Positions 5,673-13,226 of a stretch of DNA of 33,887 nt are shown here, piece after piece (the stretch's first letter is position 1; the number at the start of each line of letters is the position of its first letter). Both the position numbers and the translations under genes were made by a program. The stretch spans positions 1 to 33,887 of the forward strand of contig JAHIOQ010000014.1 in NCBI GenBank assembly GCA_018895275.1, given 5' to 3'. Source of the stretch: Candidatus Omnitrophota bacterium. GTDB lineage: Bacteria > Omnitrophota > Gorgyraeia > B26-G9. Below the pieces are notes generated by a model. It was not told where the DNA came from, did not search any database, and saw only the letters and a list, made by a program, of their open reading frames with translations.

Positions 5673-5768
5673 CCGCTACAGTTGACCGTAACCCGCGCCG
5701 AAAAAGCCGGCTCGGCTTCCGGCAACTGAGTTTTTTGTTATCTGAAAAATTATAAAAAATTATAAAAA
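5673..5768. repeat. 96-bp palindromic direct repeat R3, copy A
   Basis: Matches 6555-6650 at 93 of 96 positions, exactly 882 bp away. It contains an outer imperfect stem (CAGTTG-A-CCG with CGGCAACTG), an inner perfect stem AAGCCG/CGGCTT with a triloop, a T run, and an AT-rich tail with ATTATAAAAA repeats. Two of the three differences fall in the inner triloop (GCT versus GTA). It directly follows the truncated transposase frame. Confidence 0.9.
5679..5736 (+). terminator. Terminator-shaped hairpin in R3 copy A
   Basis: The outer stem closes with CAACTG at 5723-5728 and is followed by AG and six T (5731-5736), the layout of a Rho-independent terminator. It could end transcripts from the transposase remnant and insulate the NYN unit. 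Confidence 0.6.
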
Positions 5769-5779
5769 TCATTATAATC

Positions 5780-5808
5780 TTGACAAAATTGTTAAAATGG
5801 TCTATATT
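5780..5808 (+). promoter_or_regulatory. Promoter of the two-hairpin RNA and NYN gene
   Basis: TTGACA (5780-5785), a 17-bp spacer and TATATT (5803-5808). Transcription would start near 5815, immediately before the two hairpins. Confidence 0.7.
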
Positions 5809-5814
5809 TATAAT

Positions 5815-5877
5815 AGAGTCATCCCCAGTGGGATAACCTCACTGGCCACCTCTGGGTTACGATCCAGAGGTTTTTTT
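5815..5877 (+). ncRNA. Candidate two-hairpin small RNA upstream of the NYN nuclease gene
   Basis: About 63 nt from the predicted start to a T tract. Hairpin 1 pairs 5825-5832 with 5838-5845 (8 bp with one G-U, loop AUAAC). Hairpin 2 pairs 5849-5856 with 5863-5870 (8 bp with one G-U, loop UUACGA) and is followed by seven T (5871-5877), so it looks like an intrinsic terminator. The loop sides are alike: GGGAUAAC and GGGUUACGAU. The layout (strong promoter, compact structured RNA, terminator, then a nuclease gene 23 bp on) suggests either a small RNA acting with the NYN protein or an attenuator controlling it. I do not recognise a named RNA family. Confidence 0.5.
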
Positions 5878-5900
5878 ATATTTGGAAAAGGAATTTTAAA

Positions 5901-6536
5901 GTGAATAAAGTTGCTTTCTTAATTGATGGTTTTAATATCTATCATTCTATACGAGACTTAGAACGTTATACGGGCTATCGCACAAAATGGCTAGATATCG
6001 CATCGTTATGTAAATCATATATTTATTTATTCGGAAAGGATGCACAATTTCATAGTGTTTATTATTTTTCTGCAATTCCCTATTATTTGGCCTCTCAAGC
6101 TCCGAATAAAATTACGCGGCACAAGCAATATATTAAATGCCTGCAATCCTCAGGTATTCATATAGAATTAGGAAGATTTAAAGAAAAGTTTGTATTTTGT
6201 GACAAATGTAGAAGCATGGTGTTAAAACATGAAGAAAAAGAAACAGATGTTACAATCGCCATAAAGGTTGTTGAACTATTCCTGAAAAATGATTGCGATA
6301 CATGCGTGATAGTTTCTGGCGATACTGATTTGTCTCCTGCTGCTCGAAAATGCAAGGCCATATTTCCTCACAAAAACATTGTTTTTGCTTTTCCTTTTAA
6401 TCGAAAAAATAAAGAGTTGCTCAAAATAGCGCCAAATTCTTTTTCAATAAGTAAAAAGCAATATATAAAGCATCAATTTGCTAATCCTATCACTTTGGAA
6501 AATGGACAACAAATATATAAACCATCTTTATGGTAA
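5901..6536 (+). CDS. NYN-domain (PIN-like) ribonuclease
   Basis: A 211-residue protein starting at GTG 5901, with AAAAGGA eight bases upstream. It is a NYN domain, the PIN-like fold of YacP and Nedd4-BP1 nucleases. The first acidic residue is D9 in VAFLIDGFNIYHS; D116 lies in EEKETDVTIA; D141 and D143 lie in VIVSGDTDLSP. Together these form the metal site. A single Cys pair (C100, C103) precedes D116. The last 45 residues are basic and aromatic and could bind RNA. Upstream is a two-hairpin RNA with its own promoter; downstream is the terminator-shaped repeat R3 copy B. The gene is AT-rich like the rest of the accessory region. Small NYN proteins of this type are usually annotated only by domain; an RNA-linked defence or toxin role is my inference. 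Confidence 0.85.
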   Translation: MNKVAFLIDGFNIYHSIRDLERYTGYRTKWLDIASLCKSYIYLFGKDAQFHSVYYFSAIPYYLASQAPNKITRHKQYIKCLQSSGIHIELGRFKEKFVFCDKCRSMVLKHEEKETDVTIAIKVVELFLKNDCDTCVIVSGDTDLSPAARKCKAIFPHKNIVFAFPFNRKNKELLKIAPNSFSISKKQYIKHQFANPITLENGQQIYKPSLW

Positions 6537-6554
6537 TAAAAAACAGCTAACGAG

Positions 6555-6650
6555 CCGCTACAGTTGACCGTAACCCGCGCCGAAAAAGCCGGTACGGCTT
6601 CCGGCAACTGAGTTTTTCGTTATCTGAAAAATTATAAAAAATTATAAAAA
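6555..6650. repeat. 96-bp palindromic direct repeat R3, copy B
   Basis: Partner of 5673-5768, with differences only in the inner triloop and one T of the T run. It lies between the NYN gene and the lysC promoter, so the NYN unit is bracketed by direct repeats and could be gained or lost by recombination between them. Confidence 0.9.
6561..6617 (+). terminator. Terminator-shaped hairpin in R3 copy B
   Basis: Same fold as copy A, with five T at 6613-6617. It lies 24 bp after the NYN stop codon and probably ends that transcript before the lysC operon. Confidence 0.6.
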
Positions 6651-6677
6651 AAAGAGCAAAAATGCTATTTCTCTTCC

Positions 6678-6706
6678 TTGACGTTATAACCGTTTTGCGG
6701 TAAAAT
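6678..6706 (+). promoter_or_regulatory. lysC operon promoter, apparently giving a leaderless mRNA
   Basis: TTGACG (6678-6683), a 17-bp spacer and TAAAAT (6701-6706). The lysC ATG at 6715 is only eight bases beyond the -10 box, about where transcription should start, and there is no ribosome site before it. Confidence 0.6.
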
Positions 6707-6714
6707 ACTCAATC

Positions 6715-7947
6715 ATGAAAAAATTAATTGTGCAAAAATACGGAGGGACCTCGGTCGCCGATCCTTCGCGCATAAAGAATGTCGCGAAACGCGTCGTGGA
6801 AACGAAGAAAAAAGGCCATAACGTGGTGGTGGTGGTTTCCGCTTTGGGGGATACCACGGATAAGCTGATCGAGCTGGCGCATCAGATTACGGAAAATCCG
6901 TCGGAGCGCGAGTTCGATATGCTTGTTTCCACCGGAGAGCAGGTATCTGTGGCGCTGCTGGCCATGGCCATTCACAAGCTGGGCGTGGAGGCGATTTCCT
7001 TTACCGGCGCGCAGGTAGGAATTATTACGGATACGGCGTTTACCAAGGCGCGGATTATCAATATAAATACAAAAAAAATAGAGGAGGAGCTGGAAAAAGG
7101 CAAGATTGTCATTGTGGCCGGATTCCAGGGAATCACTATGGACCAGGATATTACTACCCTGGGCCGCGGGGGTTCCAATCTTACGGCTGTGGCATTGTGC
7201 AAGGCCCTCGGCGGGGATGTCTGCGAGATGAATACGGACGTCGACGGCGTGTATACCGCCGACCCGCGGGTCGTGCCGAACGCGCGCAAGCTTGATTTCA
7301 TAAGCTATGATGAAATGCTGGAAATGGCATCCCTGGGCAGTCAGGTGTTGCAGGCGCGCTCGGTGATATTCGCGAAAAAATTTAACGTGCCGATACATGT
7401 GCGTTCCAGCTTCAGCGATAAGCCGGGCACGTTTATTACTAAGGAGGCAAAAACGATGATGGAGGATGTGGTTATATCCGGGGTTACGCTTAACAAAAAC
7501 GAGGCGAAGATGACGATTTGCGATGTGCCGGATAAGCCGGGCATTGCCGCGCGTATATTTAAGGTGCTTGCCGATGAGGAAATAAATGTGGATATGATTA
7601 TCCAGAACGTCAGCCGGACCGGGTTTACGGATTTGTCGTTTACGGTTTCTAAGTCCGATTTAAATAAGACGCTGCGTACGGCAAAAAAGATCGCGCAGGA
7701 TATAGAAGCGGATAAGGTGATTTTTGACGAGGATATCGCGAAGATATCTATTATCGGCGTGGGCATGAAAAGCCATCCCGGCGTGGCAGCGCGTATGTTT
7801 GATATTTTGGCAAAAAACAAAATCAATATCGAAATGATATCAACCTCGGAAATCAGCATTTCCTGTGTGATCTCCAAGGCAAAGGCGGAGCTTGCCGCGA
7901 AGGCGCTGCATACGGCCTTCGGCCTGGATAAGAAAGAGAAAAAATAA
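6715..7947 (+). CDS. lysC: Aspartate kinase
   Basis: A 410-residue aspartokinase, the first step from aspartate to lysine, methionine and threonine: ATP phosphorylates the aspartate beta-carboxylate. The kinase domain shows KYGGTS at residue 8, [22 protein letters not shown] and YTADPRVV. The C-terminal third holds two ACT domains, beginning near [13 protein letters not shown] and [14 protein letters not shown], which bind the feedback-inhibiting amino acid. The size and layout match the Bacillus/Corynebacterium class. An in-frame ATG at 7456 with a perfect ribosome site would produce the separate ACT-domain beta subunit of an alpha2beta2 enzyme. It is the first gene of the housekeeping run, followed after 11 bp by cimA. 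Confidence 0.95.
   Translation: MKKLIVQKYGGTSVADPSRIKNVAKRVVETKKKGHNVVVVVSALGDTTDKLIELAHQITENPSEREFDMLVSTGEQVSVALLAMAIHKLGVEAISFTGAQVGIITDTAFTKARIININTKKIEEELEKGKIVIVAGFQGITMDQDITTLGRGGSNLTAVALCKALGGDVCEMNTDVDGVYTADPRVVPNARKLDFISYDEMLEMASLGSQVLQARSVIFAKKFNVPIHVRSSFSDKPGTFITKEAKTMMEDVVISGVTLNKNEAKMTICDVPDKPGIAARIFKVLADEEINVDMIIQNVSRTGFTDLSFTVSKSDLNKTLRTAKKIAQDIEADKVIFDEDIAKISIIGVGMKSHPGVAARMFDILAKNKINIEMISTSEISISCVISKAKAELAAKALHTAFGLDKKEKK
7441..7461 (+). promoter_or_regulatory. Internal ribosome-binding site and start for the aspartokinase beta subunit
   Basis: AAGGAGG (7441-7447) lies eight bases before the in-frame ATG 7456 (and ATG 7459). It would give a 163-residue ACT-domain polypeptide, the arrangement known for Bacillus subtilis aspartokinase II and Corynebacterium LysC. 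Confidence 0.65.
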
Positions 7948-7958
7948 AGGAGTTTCCG

Positions 7959-9542
7959 ATGCGGAGAGTTACGGTTTATGATACCACATTACGTGACGGC
8001 GCGCAGACTGAAGGCATTTCCTATTCGGTGAACGATAAGATACTGATTGCCCGCAAGCTGGATGAGCTGGGTATGGATTTTATCGAGGGCGGATGGCCGG
8101 GGTCTAATCCTAAGGATATGGAATTTTTTCAGGCAATCAGTAAAGAACGCCTGAAAAAGGCGAAGATTGCCGCTTTCGGAAGTACGCGGCGTAAGGATAA
8201 AACCGCGTCCAAGGACGCGAATATTAAGGCCTTGGTGGATTGCGGCGTGAAGTTTGTTACCATCTTCGGCAAGGCCTGGGACCTGCACGTAAAAGACGTG
8301 CTTAAGGTAAGCCTGGACGAGAACCTGAAGATGATCGCGGATACCGTGTCCTATCTGGTTTCGAAAAAGATAAGCGTGTTTTTTGACGCGGAGCATTTTT
8401 TTGACGGGTACCGCAGTAATCCGGACTATGCCTTGAAGGCGCTTTTAAGCGCGCAGGGAGCCGGCGCGGCCGGAGTTGTATTGTGCGATACCAACGGCGG
8501 TACGCTTACCTCGGAATTGACGCGGATTATCTCTGAAATCCGGCCGCATATCAAGGGAGAGCTCGGTATCCATGTGCATAATGACAACGCCATGGCGGTT
8601 GCCAACAGCGTTGCGGCTGTGCAGGCCGGGTGCACACAGGTGCAGGGGACAATCAACGGCTACGGTGAACGCTGCGGCAACGCGGATTTGTGCGCGATTA
8701 TTGCCTGCCTGCGGCTTAAGCTGGAAATTGACTGCCTGGGCAAAGACAATCTCAAAGAACTCACGGAGGTTTCCCTCTATGTGAGCGAAATCAGCAATAT
8801 GAAACAGCAGGATAATCAGCCCTTTGTGGGAAGCTCGGCGTTCGCGCATAAGGCCGGGGTGCATATAAATGCGATGCTTAAGAATCCGATGTCCTATGAG
8901 CACGTAAGGCCGGAAGCAGTGGGTAATAAACGCCGCTTTCTTACCTCAGAGCTTGCCGGTAAGACAAGTATCCTTTTTAAGGCAAAACAGCTTTCTTATG
9001 ATCTGCAAAAGAACGATAAGAATACGAAAAGGCTGCATAAGCTCATCCAGAAAATGGAGTACGAAGGCTATCAGTTTGAAGCGGCAGAGGCATCGTTTGA
9101 GCTTTTAATCAGGAAGACGCTGGAAAAATACGAGAAGTTCTTCGAGCTGGAAGGATTTCGCGTGATTGTGGAGAAGCGCCGGGACAATACGCTTATTTCC
9201 GAGGCAACGGTGAAGATAAACGTGCACGGCGCGCGCAAACACACGGCAAGCGAAGGCGACGGCCCGGTGAATGCCTTGGACGCGGCTTTGCGCAAGGCGC
9301 TGCGGGATTTTTATCCGGAGCTTACCAGGATGCATTTATCTGATTTCAAGGTGCGTGTGCTTGACAGCAAGGCCGGAACCGCGGCTAAGGTGCGCGTGTT
9401 TATCGAATCGCAGGATGAAAAGAGCTCCTGGTGGACCGTTGGAGTTTCGGAAAATATCATTGAAGCGAGCTGGCAGGCCCTGGTGGACAGTATCGAATAT
9501 AAATTGCTTAAGGAGCGTACAATAAAGAAACAGGCATTATGA
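7959..9542 (+). CDS. cimA: (R)-citramalate synthase
   Basis: A 527-residue member of the LeuA-like family. It condenses pyruvate with acetyl-CoA to citramalate, the threonine-independent entry to isoleucine. The N-terminal TIM barrel opens with YDTTLRDGAQTEGISYS. The second family signature HVHNDN is at residues 205-210, followed by QVQGTINGYGERCGNADL. The early GGWPGSNPKD is typical of the citramalate synthase group rather than isopropylmalate synthase. The C-terminal part (about 400-527) is the LeuA regulatory domain with NALDAALRKAL, where isoleucine would inhibit. AAAGGAG precedes the ATG. The stop overlaps the valS start as ATGA, indicating coupled translation. Confidence 0.92.
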   Translation: MRRVTVYDTTLRDGAQTEGISYSVNDKILIARKLDELGMDFIEGGWPGSNPKDMEFFQAISKERLKKAKIAAFGSTRRKDKTASKDANIKALVDCGVKFVTIFGKAWDLHVKDVLKVSLDENLKMIADTVSYLVSKKISVFFDAEHFFDGYRSNPDYALKALLSAQGAGAAGVVLCDTNGGTLTSELTRIISEIRPHIKGELGIHVHNDNAMAVANSVAAVQAGCTQVQGTINGYGERCGNADLCAIIACLRLKLEIDCLGKDNLKELTEVSLYVSEISNMKQQDNQPFVGSSAFAHKAGVHINAMLKNPMSYEHVRPEAVGNKRRFLTSELAGKTSILFKAKQLSYDLQKNDKNTKRLHKLIQKMEYEGYQFEAAEASFELLIRKTLEKYEKFFELEGFRVIVEKRRDNTLISEATVKINVHGARKHTASEGDGPVNALDAALRKALRDFYPELTRMHLSDFKVRVLDSKAGTAAKVRVFIESQDEKSSWWTVGVSENIIEASWQALVDSIEYKLLKERTIKKQAL

Positions 9543-12307
9543 AGGAACCGCTCGCGACAAAATACAGTTTTAAGGACATCGAAGAAAAACATTACCGCTC
9601 CTGGGAAGAAAACAGTCTTTTTCATGCCGGGATTGATTCGCGGAAAACGCCTTTTTCCATCGTAATCCCGCCGCCGAACGTTACCGGTATCCTGCACATG
9701 GGGCATGCCCTGAATAATACGATACAGGATATTCTTATCCGCTATAAGAAGATGAACGGGTTTGAAGCATTGTGGATGCCGGGCACGGACCACGCGGGGA
9801 TTGCTACGCAGAATGTCGTGGAAAGAAAGATTGCCCGCGAGGGAACCTCGCGCCAGAAGCTCGGCCGCGAGAAATTTCTCGAGCGTGTCTGGGAATGGAA
9901 GCAGGAATATGGCTCGACGATTATCCGGCAACTGCGCAGCCTCGGCTGCGCCTGCGACTGGCAGCGCACGCGTTTTACCATGGATGAGGAATACAGCGAT
10001 GCCGTGCTCGAGGTATTCGTGCGGCTTTATGAAAAAAAACTGATATACCGCGGTAATTATATCATTAATTGGTGCCCGCGCTGCCAGACTGCGCTCGCGG
10101 ATGAAGAGGCGCCGCATAAAGACGTCGACGGTTTTTTATATCATATCAAATACCCGCTCAAGGATTCGCCGGAATACGTGGTCGTGGCTACGACGCGGCC
10201 GGAGACAATGCTCGGCGATACGGCGGTGGCCGTGAATCCCCGTGACGGTCGTTATCAGCATCTTCTCGGCAGGACGGTGCTGCTGCCGCTCATGGAGAGA
10301 GAGATCCCGATTATCGAAGACGATTTTGTCGACCCTGAATTCGGCACCGGCGCGGTAAAGGTTACGCCCGCGCATGACCCAAATGATTATGCCATGGGTC
10401 GCCGTCATAATCTGCAGTTTATCAATATCCTGCATCCGGACGGACGCTGTAATGAGAATGCCGGAGACTATGCCGGAAGCGACCGCTTTGAGGCGCGCGA
10501 GGCGATTCTGGAAGATCTGAAAGAACGCAGGCTTTTGCTGAAGATAGAGCCGCATAAACACGCCGTGGGACATTGCTACCGCTGCCATACGGTAATCGAG
10601 CCGTATCTGTCGAAACAGTGGTTCGTGAAAATGAAGCCGTTGTCCATACCGGCTAAAAAGGCGGTTGAAGAGGGAACAATAAAATTTTATCCGGAACGCT
10701 GGACAAAGGTGTACCTGAACTGGATGGAAAATATTCAGGACTGGTGCATTTCGCGCCAGATTTGGTGGGGGCACCGCATTCCGGCCTGGTATTGCGGGCA
10801 ATGCAATCCGCAGCTAAAGGTTTATATTGAACCTAAAGGGGGCAGAGTTGATAAAGATGAGAAAATATCTCTTGCCCGTTTCGATATTCCTTTAGATGAG
10901 ATTACGGTTTTAGCGGACATAGAGCCGATTATTTCTAAAACAAAACCGTGTTGTCCGCATTGCGAATCAGGCGATTACATGATTCAGGACCCGCAGGTGC
11001 TGGATACCTGGTTTTCCAGCTGGTTGTGGCCGTTCGCGACGTTCGGCTGGCCTTTTAATCAGAAAACAGAGGACAGAAAACAGAAAACAGCAGAGGATGA
11101 GCTGAATTATTTTTATCCCACTTCCGTGCTGGTTACGGCGCCGGAGATTATTTTCTTCTGGGTGGCGCGGATGATTATGGCCGGGTTTGAATTTATGGGT
11201 GATGTGCCTTTCCGGGACGTATATATCCACGGCACAGTGCGTGACGATACAGGTAAAAAAATGTCCAAGTCCCTGGGCAACAGCATTGACCCTCTGGATG
11301 TCATCGCCGAATACGGCACGGATGCCCTGCGCTTCAGCCTGATATCGATTGCGGCTATGGGCCAGGATGTGTTTTTGTCAAAGGAAAAGTTTGAGTTCGG
11401 TCGCAATTTCTGTAATAAGCTCTGGAACGCCTCGCGTTTTATTTTGATGAATATGGATGATAAGACCGTTTCCGGCGTGGACTTTAAAAAGGAAAAGTTG
11501 GCGCTGGCCGAGGCCTGGATTTTGAGCCGGTTCAATTCAACCTTGAAAAATCTGAACAAGGCCTTGGAGACTTACCGTTTAAATGAGGCGGCGGGTGTCT
11601 TATATGAATTTTTCTGGCACCAGTTCTGCGACTGGTATATTGAATTGGCAAAACTGAATATCGGCGAGAGCAATACGCAGGCAGTGCTCCTTAGCGTCCT
11701 CGAGCGCTCGGTTCTGCTGCTGCATCCGTTCGCGCCGTTTATTACGGAAGAGATTTGGCAGAAGGTAACTCCGCAGGCAGGCCCGGTAATGACGCAGCCC
11801 TGGCCTCAGGTAGAGGAGTGCCTGATCGATGAAAAACTGGAACTGGATATGCAGAGGGTTATCGATGTGTGTGTTGCGGTAAGAAATATGCGCAGCGAGA
11901 ACAACATAAAGCCGAAAGAAAAGAAGGTGTTACAGATTTTTACCGAAGACAAGGCCGCACGGGAAACGCTCTCTGTTTACGCGGAGTATTTAAAGCGCCT
12001 GGCAAATATCAGTGAGTTGACGTTTTGTGAGGAAGTGCCGAAGAAAACTTCCTGCGCTTCCAGCGTGGTTGCCGGCTGCCAGCTGTTTATGCCGGTGGAG
12101 GGACTGGATGTCGGGTGCGAAAAAGAAAAGATTGCGCAGCAGGTTAGCCAATTGCGCCGGCATATCAGCCGCAAGGATTCTCTCTTGAGTAATGAAAATT
12201 ACCTGAAGAAGGCGCCGCCAGAGGTTGTGGAAAAGGAAAAACAGAGCCGCCGGCAGCTGCAGGAAGAACTGGAAAAACTGGAAGCGATAAACAATGCCCT
12301 TAAATAA
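9539..12307 (+). CDS. valS: Valyl-tRNA synthetase
   Basis: A 922-residue class I synthetase that charges tRNA-Val. HMGH (residues 53-56) and KMSKS (574-578) are the ATP-binding signatures. The editing domain lies around 190-330, with the TTRPETMLGDTAVAVNP signature. Cys pairs at 419/422 and 472/475 form a zinc knuckle of the thermophile type, separated by an unusually long loop of about 50 residues. A low-complexity piece, QKTEDRKQKTAED (508-520), is encoded by 7-bp DNA repeats just after FATFGWPF. The C-terminal 65 residues form the coiled-coil arm that binds the tRNA elbow. The start overlaps cimA by four bases and the end overlaps nadC by 14. Confidence 0.96.
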   Translation: MKEPLATKYSFKDIEEKHYRSWEENSLFHAGIDSRKTPFSIVIPPPNVTGILHMGHALNNTIQDILIRYKKMNGFEALWMPGTDHAGIATQNVVERKIAREGTSRQKLGREKFLERVWEWKQEYGSTIIRQLRSLGCACDWQRTRFTMDEEYSDAVLEVFVRLYEKKLIYRGNYIINWCPRCQTALADEEAPHKDVDGFLYHIKYPLKDSPEYVVVATTRPETMLGDTAVAVNPRDGRYQHLLGRTVLLPLMEREIPIIEDDFVDPEFGTGAVKVTPAHDPNDYAMGRRHNLQFINILHPDGRCNENAGDYAGSDRFEAREAILEDLKERRLLLKIEPHKHAVGHCYRCHTVIEPYLSKQWFVKMKPLSIPAKKAVEEGTIKFYPERWTKVYLNWMENIQDWCISRQIWWGHRIPAWYCGQCNPQLKVYIEPKGGRVDKDEKISLARFDIPLDEITVLADIEPIISKTKPCCPHCESGDYMIQDPQVLDTWFSSWLWPFATFGWPFNQKTEDRKQKTAEDELNYFYPTSVLVTAPEIIFFWVARMIMAGFEFMGDVPFRDVYIHGTVRDDTGKKMSKSLGNSIDPLDVIAEYGTDALRFSLISIAAMGQDVFLSKEKFEFGRNFCNKLWNASRFILMNMDDKTVSGVDFKKEKLALAEAWILSRFNSTLKNLNKALETYRLNEAAGVLYEFFWHQFCDWYIELAKLNIGESNTQAVLLSVLERSVLLLHPFAPFITEEIWQKVTPQAGPVMTQPWPQVEECLIDEKLELDMQRVIDVCVAVRNMRSENNIKPKEKKVLQIFTEDKAARETLSVYAEYLKRLANISELTFCEEVPKKTSCASSVVAGCQLFMPVEGLDVGCEKEKIAQQVSQLRRHISRKDSLLSNENYLKKAPPEVVEKEKQSRRQLQEELEKLEAINNALK
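11060..11097. repeat. Heptamer tandem repeat inside valS
   Basis: Units CAGAAAA, CAGAGGA, CAGAAAA, CAGAAAA, then CAG and a final CAGAGGA. The array stays in frame and encodes residues from Q508 onward in a surface loop position. Confidence 0.75.
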
Positions 12308-13181
12308 AGATAAAAAATCGATTATTGGCGAGGCGGCCATGGCCGTCACCAACGCCCTGGCCGAGGATATCGGCAGCGGCGATATTACCTCTGAGATTTT
12401 AATTCCCGCGGATGCCGTCCTGAAAGCGGATATCGTGGTAAAAGAGGATGATATCGTTGTCTGCGGTACGGATGTAGTGGCTGAGGTGTTCCGCCAGGTT
12501 GATGCGTCGATTAAGGTCAGGGTACGTGTTAAAGACGGCCAAAAAGTAAAAAAGGATACGGTGATTTGTACGGTAAACGGCCCGGCGCGCGGTATCCTTA
12601 CCGCGGAAAGGACCGCCCTGAATTTTTTGGCAAGGCTTTGCGCGATAGCCACGAAGACAAGCAGGATGGTTGATAAGATAAGGCCTTATAAGGCCAAGAT
12701 ACTTGATACGCGCAAGACTACGCCCGGGATGCGCTTTCTGGAAAAGTACGCGGTTAAAACCGGCGGCGGCGTAAACCACCGTTTCGGACTGTTTGATCAG
12801 GTGTTGATAAAAGACAATCATTTAGGATTGCTGCGCAGCGCCAAACCGGATTATTCCATAGATACCGCGCTTAGCGAGGCGCGCAAGCGGCTCAAAGACA
12901 CAAAAATAAAGATTGAGGTGGAGGTGGAGAACCTTGATGATTTTAAAAAAGTACTGGCTGTGCGGCCGGATGTGGTTATGCTCGATAATATGAGCCCGGC
13001 AATGATGAAAAAGGCGGTTGCTGTGCGCGACGCGTGTAATAAAAAGATAAAGCTGGAGGCATCCGGCAATATCACAGAAGAAAATATCGCGCAGTTTGCC
13101 CGCTGCGGTGTTGATTATATATCATCGGGCAGCCTTACTCATTCGGTTAAAGCCATAGACGTCAGTCTTGTGGTACAATAA
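12294..13181 (+). CDS. nadC: Quinolinate phosphoribosyltransferase
   Basis: A 295-residue enzyme that makes nicotinate mononucleotide from quinolinate and PRPP in de novo NAD synthesis. Family signatures in order are ERTALNFL (105-112), TRKTTPG (139-145), GGGVNHRFGL (157-166) and KDNH (173-176), then EVEVENLDD and a C-terminal EASGNI and SSGSLTHS phosphate-binding region. The length is normal. The ATG lies 14 bases inside the valS 3' end, so it is translationally coupled. The neighbours nadA and nadB are not in the window. Confidence 0.95.
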   Translation: MPLNKDKKSIIGEAAMAVTNALAEDIGSGDITSEILIPADAVLKADIVVKEDDIVVCGTDVVAEVFRQVDASIKVRVRVKDGQKVKKDTVICTVNGPARGILTAERTALNFLARLCAIATKTSRMVDKIRPYKAKILDTRKTTPGMRFLEKYAVKTGGGVNHRFGLFDQVLIKDNHLGLLRSAKPDYSIDTALSEARKRLKDTKIKIEVEVENLDDFKKVLAVRPDVVMLDNMSPAMMKKAVAVRDACNKKIKLEASGNITEENIAQFARCGVDYISSGSLTHSVKAIDVSLVVQ

Positions 13182-13226
13182 TGTTTATATATTAAAATCT
13201 TTCCAACAGAAAAAGGAGCTATGTAT

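Noticed and set aside
5673-6650. R3 repeats as attC sites making the NYN unit an integron cassette
   Set aside because: The boxes read GTTGACC and CGGCAAC, which do not fit GTTRRRY and RYYYAAC. The fold is a terminator-like palindrome and lacks the attC arrangement of paired boxes with extrahelical bases.
6555-6714. Riboswitch or T-box ahead of lysC
   Set aside because: The promoter lies directly before the start codon, so no leader RNA exists to hold one; the upstream structure is the R3 repeat.
6724-7398. 224-codon frame antisense to lysC
   Set aside because: Shadow of a strongly conserved gene; no ribosome site and a composition (many His and Arg) typical of reverse-strand reading.
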